Positions 1 through 5,904 of a stretch of 6,164 nucleotides of DNA are shown here, piece by piece. The notes under the pieces are model-generated. The model did not search any database. It was not told the origin of the DNA and worked only from the letters and a program-made list of their open reading frames with translations. The DNA lies in assembly GCA_016764035.1 (NCBI GenBank), contig JAESSQ010000251.1, positions 1-6,164 on the forward strand. The letters are read 5' to 3'. This DNA comes from Gammaproteobacteria bacterium. GTDB lineage: Bacteria; Pseudomonadota; Gammaproteobacteria; SZUA-229. A program made the translations under genes and the position numbers. Position 1 is the first letter of the stretch, and every line of letters begins with the position of its first letter.

Positions 1-71
1 AAATCTTTTAAACTTTTTAAAACGACAGGGTCGTCGTCGACGACGAGAATCTTCTGCTCATTAATACTCAT
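1..71 (-). CDS. Response regulator, receiver domain, N-terminal fragment
   Basis: The first 23 codons of a gene that continues beyond the left edge. The translation begins MSINEQKILVVDDDPVV. It shows the first beta strand of a CheY-like receiver domain followed by the acidic cluster (D12, D13, D14) that binds Mg2+ for phosphoryl transfer; the phospho-accepting aspartate and any output domain lie outside the window. The ATG start is supported by an AGAGTG Shine-Dalgarno-like sequence at 77-82, five bases upstream on the minus strand. It lies downstream of the HDOD-GAF histidine kinase gene on the same strand, with 119 bases between the kinase stop and this start, so it is probably that kinase's partner regulator. 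The output type (DNA binding, enzyme or receiver alone) cannot be seen. Confidence 0.85.
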   Translation of the reverse strand, partial: MSINEQKILVVDDDPVVLKSLKD

Positions 72-87
72 GTTTTCACTCTGTTGT

Positions 88-109
88 GTAAAAGTAGCCC
101 TACTTTTAC
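88..109. repeat. Perfect 10-bp inverted repeat before the response regulator gene
   Basis: GTAAAAGTAG and CTACTTTTAC face each other across a 2-base centre (CC). On the minus strand the repeat ends 16 bases before the regulator ATG, just upstream of its ribosome binding site. On that strand it is followed by ACAACAGAG, with no T-run, so it does not look like an intrinsic terminator for the kinase transcript. It could be a protein-binding operator or a leader hairpin that sets regulator expression apart from kinase expression. A weaker stem (GCACA 126-130 with TGTGC 139-143) lies between it and the kinase stop. Confidence 0.55.
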
Positions 110-190
110 TTTGTTATTATCATCCGCACATCCCAGAGTGTGCATTTTTGATCATTTATTTGTAGCTTGGTCAGTCGTTGTCATTGTTTT

Positions 191-2392
191 TTAGCGCTTA
201 GGCAACAAGATATGGAAACTGGTACCATTGTCGCCACTTCTACAACTGATTGATCCATGTAATTCGTTGACCAGGTTCTTGACGATGGTTAGCCCTAACC
301 CCGCATGATATTCACCTTTGGTGGATTCCACCGGTGAAAATAGCTTAGGCAGTATGTCGGTATTGATACCTGGACCATCGTCGGCGACAGAGAGTTCGAT
401 ATGTTCTACCCCATCAACGTTTACATAGTCTTGAGTGTAGACTATAAGTTTGCCGTTTGCAGGAAGTGCTTCGACTGCATTTTTAATTAAATTGGTATAA
501 ATTTGCTTGATGGCATTGCTATTGCTCTGTAGAGAACTGATTCTGTCATCCAGGTCGAGAGAAATCTGGATTTTCTTGTCAGCGAATAGCGAGGTTTGAA
601 AGACATTGGTGAGGTCAGCAATGATGGCATTAATATCAATGGGTGACGTTTCGCTGGTCTGCGGCTCGGTTTCGGTGAGACTATTAAGAATCTGACTGAT
701 ACGTTCGATTTCTGACTTAATGGTTTCTACGTCTTCCTGTGCAGGTTTGTCTTTTTCTAATTTGAAACTGAGGATGCCGAGATAGTTATTCATTATGCTC
801 AGCGGGTTGCGCACTTCGTGTAATACTTCTTTGATTTTTTGTTCCAGTGCAGAATTCTGGGTGCTGACGTTAGCAGATGCATTGCTTGTTAAGCTGCTTA
901 TATTTAGTGTTTGCGCAATTTCGTTTGCGAAACGTGTTAGCAAGGGTAGTTGCTTCCATAAACTTTCATACTGTTTGTTGTTTACGCCTAATACCAGTGT
1001 GCCGATGGCGGTATTGTTTAACAGCATGGGTAGGCAAATAATGCCATCCTGATCAGTAAAACCGATAAGCTGACGGTCGACAATGGATAGCTGGCTAGTA
1101 TTGTTAGCCTCTGATTCGTCACTAAATGAATGTGTCGCCTGCTTATTCAATAGCGCGTCGGTTACTAGGCTTCGATCTAGCTTTAAGGGGATGGATATAT
1201 CTTCCAGCTGTCGAGGTTGGTTATTACTAGGAATCGCGTTTACCTTGTCATCGATGGCATCGTATAGCATCAAGATGCTCTGGCTTACACCAAATAAAAT
1301 GTCGATGTGTTGCGTGATTATGCGTAACAGTGTTTTCTTGTTATCACGTTGACCTTGGTAACGAGATAAGTGCTGATGAATACCATCTAATAAAGCGATA
1401 TTTCTTACCTGTTCGGCCAGCCGTACCTGTTTAAGCTCGTCGCTCGCTGCCTGGCGTTTGGTCTCCTTGCTATTCATACCATCGACGGAAAGAATAATTC
1501 CCAGCTTTTCAGCCGTATGGCTCAACCATTGCTGTGATTTATCGAGTATCTCGAGTAACAGTGCTTTATCCAGGCCAAGTAATTGTTCGACGCCATCAAA
1601 AATCGACTGATCTTCAGCATTGAAATGTTTACTGGTTAGCGTGTGAGCAAGGTTAATGATTTTTACCAGTGGGTGGGCGTCCTGAATGCGGTCTAATGCT
1701 TCATGGTGGTAGAGCACGGCGTCACAGATAAAGCTGTTGACGCCATGTTTTTTTAGTAATTCGGCACCGACCTGTTGATGTGTGGTGCCGAATTCATCTT
1801 GCTCAAGTGTGGAAAAAATTTCATCTTCGCTAAGTTGCGCGAATGCAACGGTATATTTATCCGGGTAAGCTGCTTCTAGAATTAATTGGCCAATTTTATG
1901 TGTCAGACCCGTGGTATAGGCTTCCTCAGGGTTTTCGTAGCCGTAATGCTTGGCCATGGATTGTGCCACTTTGGCGCAGTACAGTGAGTGTTGCCAGTGT
2001 TGCTTTAGAAATTCAGTACGTTCAAGACTGGTTCGTGAAAAAAATTGTTGTACTGTAGCGGTAACGACAATACTCTTTATTGTGTTGATACCGAGCTGTT
2101 GAAAAGATGCTTTTAAATTTTGTTTTGCATTATCCGGGCGTGCGTTGTCAGCCTCGCTAGTGTTTGAGGCTTGTAACGGTGCTGAATCACGGTTATTTAC
2201 GTGTTGATTTCGATGGCATGCTGCGTTTATTCGGCTGTACAAACTGGGGTCCTGTTGCAAGACGCTGGCTAATTCATCGTAAGACAGGTTTTCGCCATGA
2301 CAAATATCCAGTAGTCGAAGTAAAACATGCGGCAAACTAGGCAGCTTGTCGATATCTGTTTTTTGCAGAATTTGTTTTGCGTTAGTGTTCAT
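191..2392 (-). CDS. Cytosolic sensor histidine kinase with HDOD and GAF domains
   Basis: A 733-residue sensor kinase that should autophosphorylate on histidine and pass phosphate to a response regulator, most likely the one encoded just downstream. Residues about 10-250 form an HDOD domain (DKLPSLP near 15, W133, YHHE near 228-231). The position of the HD signature reads GLTHKIG (162-168), with lysine where true HD phosphohydrolases carry the metal-binding aspartate, as expected for a non-catalytic HDOD domain. About 345-497 fits a GAF sensory domain. The kinase core follows: H-box HEVRNPL with H525, N-box NLIKNAVEAL (634-643), G1 DDGPGI (671-676), and a G2 box with GLGL (698-701). No membrane segment or signal peptide is visible, so it should sense an internal cue. 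The ATG at 2392 fits because the HDOD domain starts straight after it, but no clear Shine-Dalgarno sequence precedes it. Residues about 61-92 are a polar insertion rich in N, S and D. Domain borders are by eye; the ligand is unknown. Confidence 0.92.
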   Translation of the reverse strand: MNTNAKQILQKTDIDKLPSLPHVLLRLLDICHGENLSYDELASVLQQDPSLYSRINAACHRNQHVNNRDSAPLQASNTSEADNARPDNAKQNLKASFQQLGINTIKSIVVTATVQQFFSRTSLERTEFLKQHWQHSLYCAKVAQSMAKHYGYENPEEAYTTGLTHKIGQLILEAAYPDKYTVAFAQLSEDEIFSTLEQDEFGTTHQQVGAELLKKHGVNSFICDAVLYHHEALDRIQDAHPLVKIINLAHTLTSKHFNAEDQSIFDGVEQLLGLDKALLLEILDKSQQWLSHTAEKLGIILSVDGMNSKETKRQAASDELKQVRLAEQVRNIALLDGIHQHLSRYQGQRDNKKTLLRIITQHIDILFGVSQSILMLYDAIDDKVNAIPSNNQPRQLEDISIPLKLDRSLVTDALLNKQATHSFSDESEANNTSQLSIVDRQLIGFTDQDGIICLPMLLNNTAIGTLVLGVNNKQYESLWKQLPLLTRFANEIAQTLNISSLTSNASANVSTQNSALEQKIKEVLHEVRNPLSIMNNYLGILSFKLEKDKPAQEDVETIKSEIERISQILNSLTETEPQTSETSPIDINAIIADLTNVFQTSLFADKKIQISLDLDDRISSLQSNSNAIKQIYTNLIKNAVEALPANGKLIVYTQDYVNVDGVEHIELSVADDGPGINTDILPKLFSPVESTKGEYHAGLGLTIVKNLVNELHGSISCRSGDNGTSFHILLPKR

Positions 2393-2721
2393 CTTTTAAA
2401 AAAATCAATAACTATAATTTGTCATAATGCGGGCATAGTATCGCTGATAATGAGATTAAAGTGTTTGCTTGATATTTGTTTTCACCAGGTTGTCTGTTTT
2501 ACAGGTTATGCGTTAAAGAAAATGGTTATGCAATAATCATGCATAGAATTTTTTATATATGCTAATCAGTATGTTATGTAAATTTATAATTTTTTTTATT
2601 TTAAAGTGTAAAGAATGCAAACACTTGATTTTATTCAAAAACTAGTGGTAGGTCTTCTCTATTGTTGATTGAAAATGGTTGATTGTCTTTTGCTATTGAA
2701 GAACCGTCTTGTTATTTTTGC

Positions 2722-2750
2722 TTGCTTTGAAAGGTGATTCGCTATTTAAT
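2722..2750 (+). promoter_or_regulatory. Candidate sigma-70 type promoter for the acidic-protein gene
   Basis: TTGCTT (2722-2727, three of six matches to the -35 consensus) and TTTAAT (2745-2750, five of six matches to the -10 consensus) are 17 bases apart. Transcription would start near 2757, giving a leader of about 87 bases that contains the short palindrome at 2764-2777. The -35 match is weak and the region is AT-rich, so chance is a real alternative. Confidence 0.25.
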
Positions 2751-2835
2751 TGATGAGCACAATAAAGCTGTAGCTTTCGGTTTGATTTTGTTTGTTACCG
2801 TTAATGAGCAGGCAGCACAGCTAGTTACATTTAGC

Positions 2836-2839
2836 GAGG
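2836..2839 (+). promoter_or_regulatory. Ribosome binding site fixing a TTG start
   Basis: GAGG lies four bases before the TTG at 2844. No in-frame ATG occurs until residue 132 of 150, so this site is the main support for TTG initiation. Confidence 0.6.
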
Positions 2840-2843
2840 CAAA

Positions 2844-3296
2844 TTGAAACATCAAAAAAAGGACAATGCGTTGCTTAATGCTGAGAATAAATTCGGCAGT
2901 GTTGATGATGCTAGTCATTCGTCTGAAGATCTATCAAAACTTGATTTGACGCAATTAGGTGAGCTTGCTGTTGCGTTGCTAAATAATAGAGATCTTGAAA
3001 TCAGTAAAGTCAGGCCTTTCTTTTGGACATTGGTAGAAGCTTACGTCGACCGCTTTCAGTTGTATCCATTCGATGCCAGTAAGGCTTTATTTAATGATCT
3101 CGAGCTTAAAGGGTATCCGGCTGACACTGTTTTACAGTTAATTGAGCAACTGAAATCCCAATATGAAAGCGTGCATGAAGCGCCGCTTCAGGGCTTGGTG
3201 TCGTCGAAATCTTCTTCGGATGCGATGGATGACGAAATGGATACATTACGCGATAGTCTTAAATTTGCCGCAAAGGTAGCCGAACTTGATGAGTAA
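2844..3296 (+). CDS. Unrecognised small acidic cytosolic protein
   Basis: A 150-residue protein that I cannot assign to a family. It starts with TTG behind a GAGG ribosome binding site. The composition is acidic, about 28 D/E against 16 K/R. Residues about 1-30 are polar and look disordered. About 31-112 looks like a compact, mostly helical domain with regular leucine spacing and a motif FFWTLVEAYVDRFQLYPF (about 59-76). A serine-rich linker (SSKSSSDAMDDEMD, about 121-134) leads to a final charged helix. No signal peptide, membrane segment, cysteine cluster or catalytic motif is visible. It could be a small regulatory or adaptor protein, but that is only a guess. Its nearest same-strand neighbour, the AbiEi-like gene, lies 181 bases downstream with its own promoter-like and operator-like elements, so co-transcription is not indicated. 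Clean reading frame and codon use like its neighbours support it as a real gene. Confidence 0.75.
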   Translation: MKHQKKDNALLNAENKFGSVDDASHSSEDLSKLDLTQLGELAVALLNNRDLEISKVRPFFWTLVEAYVDRFQLYPFDASKALFNDLELKGYPADTVLQLIEQLKSQYESVHEAPLQGLVSSKSSSDAMDDEMDTLRDSLKFAAKVAELDE

Positions 3297-3305
3297 TGGT
3301 GCGAC

Positions 3306-3340
3306 ACGGTACGTATTTATTAAACGGTAGTATTTTTTAA
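3306..3340 (+). repeat. Imperfect tandem direct repeat, two copies of about 17-18 bp
   Basis: ACGGTACGTATTTATTAA (3306-3323) is followed directly by ACGGTAGTATTTTTTAA (3324-3340). The copies differ by one inserted base and one substitution. They lie just after the stop of the acidic-protein gene. The second copy contains a T6 run, but no stable GC-rich stem precedes it, so it is not a clear terminator. It may be a protein-binding repeat or a small duplication. Confidence 0.45.
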
Positions 3341-3399
3341 TTCTCTAAACGACAAAACAGCCAGCTTACTTTTTACATCGCAAGTTTCTTAATAAAACC

Positions 3400-3428
3400 T
3401 TGTGGCATTAGATAGGTTTGCTTACAAT
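3400..3428 (+). promoter_or_regulatory. Candidate promoter of the AbiEi-like gene
   Basis: TTGTGG (3400-3405) and TACAAT (3423-3428, five of six matches to the -10 consensus) are separated by 17 bases. Transcription would start near 3435, which fits a GTG start at 3478 and would exclude the upstream in-frame TTG at 3418 and ATG at 3427. The -10 box is the first half of the left arm of the inverted repeat at 3423-3457, a usual arrangement for repression by occlusion. Confidence 0.4.
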
Positions 3429-3457
3429 GTTGTTCAATATTTATGAACGACATTGTA
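3423..3457. repeat. Long inverted repeat, probable operator or leader hairpin of the AbiEi-like gene
   Basis: TACAATGTTGTTC (3423-3435) and GAACGACATTGTA (3445-3457) form 13-base arms around a 9-base spacer. Twelve positions are exact complements and the other is T opposite G, which would pair as G-U in RNA. The repeat covers the candidate -10 box and start point and ends 9 bases before the ribosome binding site. The encoded protein belongs to a family with a DNA-binding winged helix and known autorepression through inverted repeats, so this is a plausible binding site for its own product. A shorter alternative stem (CGACA 3448-3452 with TGTCG 3462-3466) would exclude the longer one in RNA. 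Confidence 0.6.
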
Positions 3458-3466
3458 TAGTTGTCG

Positions 3467-3473
3467 AAGGGGG
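3467..3473 (+). promoter_or_regulatory. Strong ribosome binding site deciding a GTG start
   Basis: AAGGGGG lies four bases before GTG at 3478. Neither the earlier in-frame TTG (3418) nor the ATG (3427) has an equally good site; the ATG has only AGG about 10 bases away. Confidence 0.65.
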
Positions 3474-3477
3474 TTTT

Positions 3478-4509
3478 GTGGAGAAAAAACAAATACTGAG
3501 CAAGAGCCTAAGTCGACTGAATTTGTTTGCCGCCAATACGGGGTATGGAAATAACAAGGTCGGCTATCGTCTAATGCAAAAGGCCGTTGGTGCTAACGAA
3601 ACCATTACTTTAAAGCACGATGATCTTGACCAAAATTATCATGTGTTCGTGCAATCGTGGGCGCCGCAGAAAGAAATAAATTCATTAATCGCGCAGATTA
3701 AAGCAATGTCGTCAAAAGCGATATTGTTCGCCGATTTCGTAAACCCTGTAATGGCCGAAAAATTCAGGCAACGGTCGATATCTTTTGTTGATTGTGCAGG
3801 GAATTTATCGATAAAAAATAAACAGCAGAATTGGTATGTAAAAGGCAAAAAGTCACCTCATTTACGTAATACTCGCGTTCGCGGACGTGCGTTCAACTCT
3901 GCGGGTTTAAAATTGATTTTTGCATTATTTAATCAGCCGCGCTTCTTGCATGCTTCCTATCGTGAAATTTCAAATAAAGTAAACATAGCGTTGGGTAGTG
4001 TCGGGCCTGTTATCGATGATTTGTATGCGTCGGGTTATATCTTAGATGATGGTGAGCGACGCCTGGTTAATAAAAAACGTCTGTTCGAACGCTGGGTTGA
4101 CGGTTACCTGGAAAAGTTGCGCCCACGACAGATGCTGGCGTGTTATACCTGTGAAAATAAAAACTGGTGGAAAAAAGCAGACCCTGCAAAGTTTCGTGGT
4201 TTGTGGGGTGGTGAGGTCATTGTTGCTAGACCGACGCCTTTTATGATGCCTGAATCAATCAGCTTGTACTTTTCCTCGGCGGTAAAGCAAAAAGCGTTTG
4301 CCGATTATTATGGATTAATCGACGATGATGAAGGCGAAATCTGTGTGTACAAAAGTTTCTGGTCACCCGCTTATGACGGTGAAAATAATATAGATGGTAT
4401 TAGTCCGATGATTATCTACGCGGATATCGTTGATGCTATCAATCCGGGAAGTTGGGATGTGGCGAAAACCTTTTACGGGGAAGCCGTTGGTCACCTGTTG
4501 CAAGATTAG
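3478..4509 (+). CDS. AbiEi-like type IV antitoxin / transcriptional regulator, no toxin partner nearby
   Basis: A 343-residue protein from the GTG start. The frame also opens at 3418, but the upstream 20 codons overlap the candidate promoter and inverted repeat and are judged non-coding. It resembles the AbiEi antitoxin family of type IV toxin-antitoxin systems, whose members repress their own promoter and counteract an AbiEii nucleotidyltransferase toxin. Supporting motifs: FADFVNPVMAEKFRQR followed by the family-like FVDCAGNLSIKN (103-114); a winged-helix region at about 140-190 (SAGLKLIFALF, then YREISNKVNIALGSV, then DLYASGYI); FERWVDGYLEKLRPR (203-217); and the C-terminal PMIIYADIVDAINP (310-323) followed by a helix. 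The protein is soluble and basic around the winged helix. No AbiEii-like gene adjoins it: downstream is convergent selU, upstream the unrelated-looking acidic protein. It may therefore be a solitary regulator or a remnant of a toxin-antitoxin pair. Family assignment is by remembered motif pattern. Confidence 0.75.
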   Translation: MEKKQILSKSLSRLNLFAANTGYGNNKVGYRLMQKAVGANETITLKHDDLDQNYHVFVQSWAPQKEINSLIAQIKAMSSKAILFADFVNPVMAEKFRQRSISFVDCAGNLSIKNKQQNWYVKGKKSPHLRNTRVRGRAFNSAGLKLIFALFNQPRFLHASYREISNKVNIALGSVGPVIDDLYASGYILDDGERRLVNKKRLFERWVDGYLEKLRPRQMLACYTCENKNWWKKADPAKFRGLWGGEVIVARPTPFMMPESISLYFSSAVKQKAFADYYGLIDDDEGEICVYKSFWSPAYDGENNIDGISPMIIYADIVDAINPGSWDVAKTFYGEAVGHLLQD

Positions 4510-4512
4510 CGT

Positions 4513-4534
4513 GGTGCTTTATAAAGGGTGCTTT
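4513..4534. repeat. Short direct repeat and palindrome in the convergent gap
   Basis: GGTGCTTT occurs at 4513-4520 and 4527-4534, and CTTTATAAAG (4517-4526) is a perfect 10-bp palindrome between them. The gap between the AbiEi-like stop and the selU stop is only 27 bases. This is the only structure in it; the palindrome has no loop and no flanking T-run, so it is at best a weak bidirectional terminator. Confidence 0.35.
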
Positions 4535-4536
4535 GG

Positions 4537-5640
4537 TTACGTTATTTGATGTTGTTTTAAATACGCTAATACCTCATGTTTCTCTCCTTTGAAAATAACA
4601 TGATTGTCTTTTTTGCTAATCTGAAAATCATACATCGGGTCGTAGTAGTCAACCAGTAAGCATTTAATCCACGTTTTGTGTTGCTCGTTGTCGGCAGATG
4701 ATTTTTGCTGGCAGATGGCATCGGTGAGTATGGCTTTTATAATTTTATGACGTGTGCCGCCCAGACGTTTTTGAATTTTATCTATAGAGAGGCAAAGTTG
4801 TTCAGCCCAGCGTGTAAAGCCATCTTCCTCGCCGTAATGTAATTGGTGCTCGCTTAAAGCCTCGGTGATGTATTCCTGAAAAGTTATGTTAACTCTTTGT
4901 TCGATATTGGCTTCCAGTAAAATTAGTGGTGATTGTTTCATTTTTTTAGACAGTGATTCAGGAATGCTTCTCGACCCTATATTGGTGCCTTCGTCTTCGA
5001 TCACCAGCTGAAGACGTTCTTTGTCACGCAGCTTTAATAATTCAATGGAAAGTTTGTTTTCAATATTTATTTGCGTGGGTTGTGGTGTTGCATGCTTGCC
5101 AAACACCGAGCCACGGTGATGATAGATGCCTTCGAGGTCAATCTGTTGTGTTAGTTTTTTTAGTAGTAGTGTTTTGCCGATACCGGTTCTGCCGCCCAGC
5201 ATGATGGGTTTGATCTGCTGTGTTGATATTTCTAGTTCATCAATTAAGAGTCGACGCATAGCTTTGTAGCCGCCTTTTATTCTTGGGTAGATGATGCCGG
5301 TCTTTTCATATATCCATTGTTGCGATATCTTAGAGCGCAGGCCGCCACGAAAACAGTAAAGTGCGCCTTGCGGGTTTTGTTCAACAAAGTGTTGCCAGTG
5401 CAATACACGTTGTGATTTTATGTCGCCTGAAACAAGTTTGTGCCCTAGTTTTATGGCTGCATCCTGACCGTGTTTTTTATAACAGGTGCCTATCTTTTCT
5501 CGTTCATTGTCATCGATTAGAGGTAGGTTTTGAGTATGCGGGAAGGCGCCCTGATTAAATTCAACAGGTGCGCGGACATCAAGTAATGCGGTGTTATCGA
5601 GTAAGAGTGCGCGGTAGTTGTCTAGTTGGGGTAGGTGCAT
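4537..5640 (-). CDS. selU (mnmH): tRNA 2-selenouridine/geranyl-2-thiouridine synthase
   Basis: A 367-residue SelU/MnmH (YbbB) protein, close to the E. coli length of about 364. The family converts 2-thiouridine at wobble position 34 of certain tRNAs (Lys, Glu, Gln) to 2-selenouridine using selenophosphate, through a geranylated intermediate. The N-terminal rhodanese domain (about 1-125) has LLDVRAPVEF (19-28) and the catalytic loop YCFRGGLRS with C96, matching the essential cysteine of E. coli. The second half is a P-loop domain with Walker A GGRTGIGKT (149-157), the family-typical RGSVFG (176-181) and the acidic IEDEGTNIGSRSIP (214-227). The reading frame is intact with all key residues present. 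The ATG start at 5640 places the rhodanese fold at the expected distance, although no Shine-Dalgarno sequence is obvious in the AT-rich leader. SelD, which supplies selenophosphate, is not in the window. Confidence 0.95.
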   Translation of the reverse strand: MHLPQLDNYRALLLDNTALLDVRAPVEFNQGAFPHTQNLPLIDDNEREKIGTCYKKHGQDAAIKLGHKLVSGDIKSQRVLHWQHFVEQNPQGALYCFRGGLRSKISQQWIYEKTGIIYPRIKGGYKAMRRLLIDELEISTQQIKPIMLGGRTGIGKTLLLKKLTQQIDLEGIYHHRGSVFGKHATPQPTQINIENKLSIELLKLRDKERLQLVIEDEGTNIGSRSIPESLSKKMKQSPLILLEANIEQRVNITFQEYITEALSEHQLHYGEEDGFTRWAEQLCLSIDKIQKRLGGTRHKIIKAILTDAICQQKSSADNEQHKTWIKCLLVDYYDPMYDFQISKKDNHVIFKGEKHEVLAYLKQHQIT

Positions 5641-5660
5641 AATTAATTATTTTATAATAA

Positions 5661-5689
5661 TTTACAGGTGCTGAGTATTGCGTTGTAAA
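5661..5689 (-). promoter_or_regulatory. Candidate selU promoter
   Basis: On the minus strand TTTACA (5684-5689, five of six matches to -35) and TGTAAA (5661-5666, four of six matches to -10) are 17 bases apart. The start point would be near 5654, giving a leader of about 14 bases of nearly pure A/T. TTTACA and TGTAAA are also inverted copies of each other, so a symmetric protein-binding site is possible instead. Confidence 0.35.
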
Positions 5690-5904
5690 AATGGCGTGCC
5701 TGGAAGGCCTTGAGCATTCAACCTGCTGATTATGAGGCCGGCTAGTAAGTTTTAAACACTACAAAAACCGCGCTATGTATGTATTTGGTCGTAATGCATA
5801 TACCCTTTTCCACGCTATGCTGCGTACCCGCCTTGAGTACGTTGTCGTCGGGGTTGTGTTTTGCTTTAAGTGTTCGAAGGCGGTTTATGGTTGCTGCGTG
5901 GCCA
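5690..5904. other. Non-coding stretch between selU and the nucleotidyltransferase-like gene
   Basis: About 215 bases without a supportable gene. Reading frames here are short and unlike the neighbours in composition. On the minus strand a 6-base stem (GUACUC with GGGUAC, 5824-5840, one G-U pair) follows the upstream stop but has no T-run. Small GC-rich self-complementary words (GGCC near 5737-5742, AAGGCCTT near 5704-5711) occur without a terminator pattern. A minus-strand frame of 66 codons (5742-5942) overlaps the end of the next gene in another frame; see the finding on its C-terminus. Confidence 0.45.

Larger units (their letters stand above)
2393..2843. other. AT-rich divergent intergenic region, no convincing gene
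   Basis: These 451 bases lie between the divergently transcribed kinase gene and the 150-residue protein gene, so they should hold both promoters. Visible items are a perfect TATAAT at 2585-2590 on the plus strand without a good -35 partner; an inverted repeat TATGCA/TGCATA (2527-2532 and 2540-2545, 7-base spacer); a short palindrome AAAGCT-GT-AGCTTT (2764-2777) in the likely leader of the plus-strand gene; and, on the minus strand, TATAGT (2411-2416 in plus coordinates) as a possible -10 box for the kinase, with a poor -35. A 17-codon ATG frame at 2615-2668 lacks a good ribosome binding site. Long runs of T and A mark the centre of the region. Confidence 0.6.

Noticed and set aside
31..46. 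A perfect 16-bp palindrome, TCGTCGTCGACGACGA.
   Set aside because: It falls inside the response regulator coding region and follows from the V-V-D-D-D codons (GTC GTC GAC GAC GAC).
2430..2460. A possible sigma-28 type promoter before the kinase gene (a GCGATA-like element on the minus strand).
   Set aside because: The match to the consensus is partial in both halves and the spacing is off.
2615..2668. A 17-codon frame starting with ATG behind a perfect TATAAT.
   Set aside because: It has no good ribosome binding site, no -35 partner for the promoter, and is too short to judge as coding.
3294..3340. Possible intrinsic terminator after the acidic-protein gene, ending in T6.
   Set aside because: No stable GC-containing stem precedes the T-run; the sequence is better described as a direct repeat.
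2844..4509. The acidic protein and AbiEi-like protein as a two-gene toxin-antitoxin pair.
   Set aside because: The genes are 181 bases apart, the second has its own promoter-like and operator-like elements, and the first shows no nucleotidyltransferase or nuclease motif. Kept only as a weak possibility in the findings.
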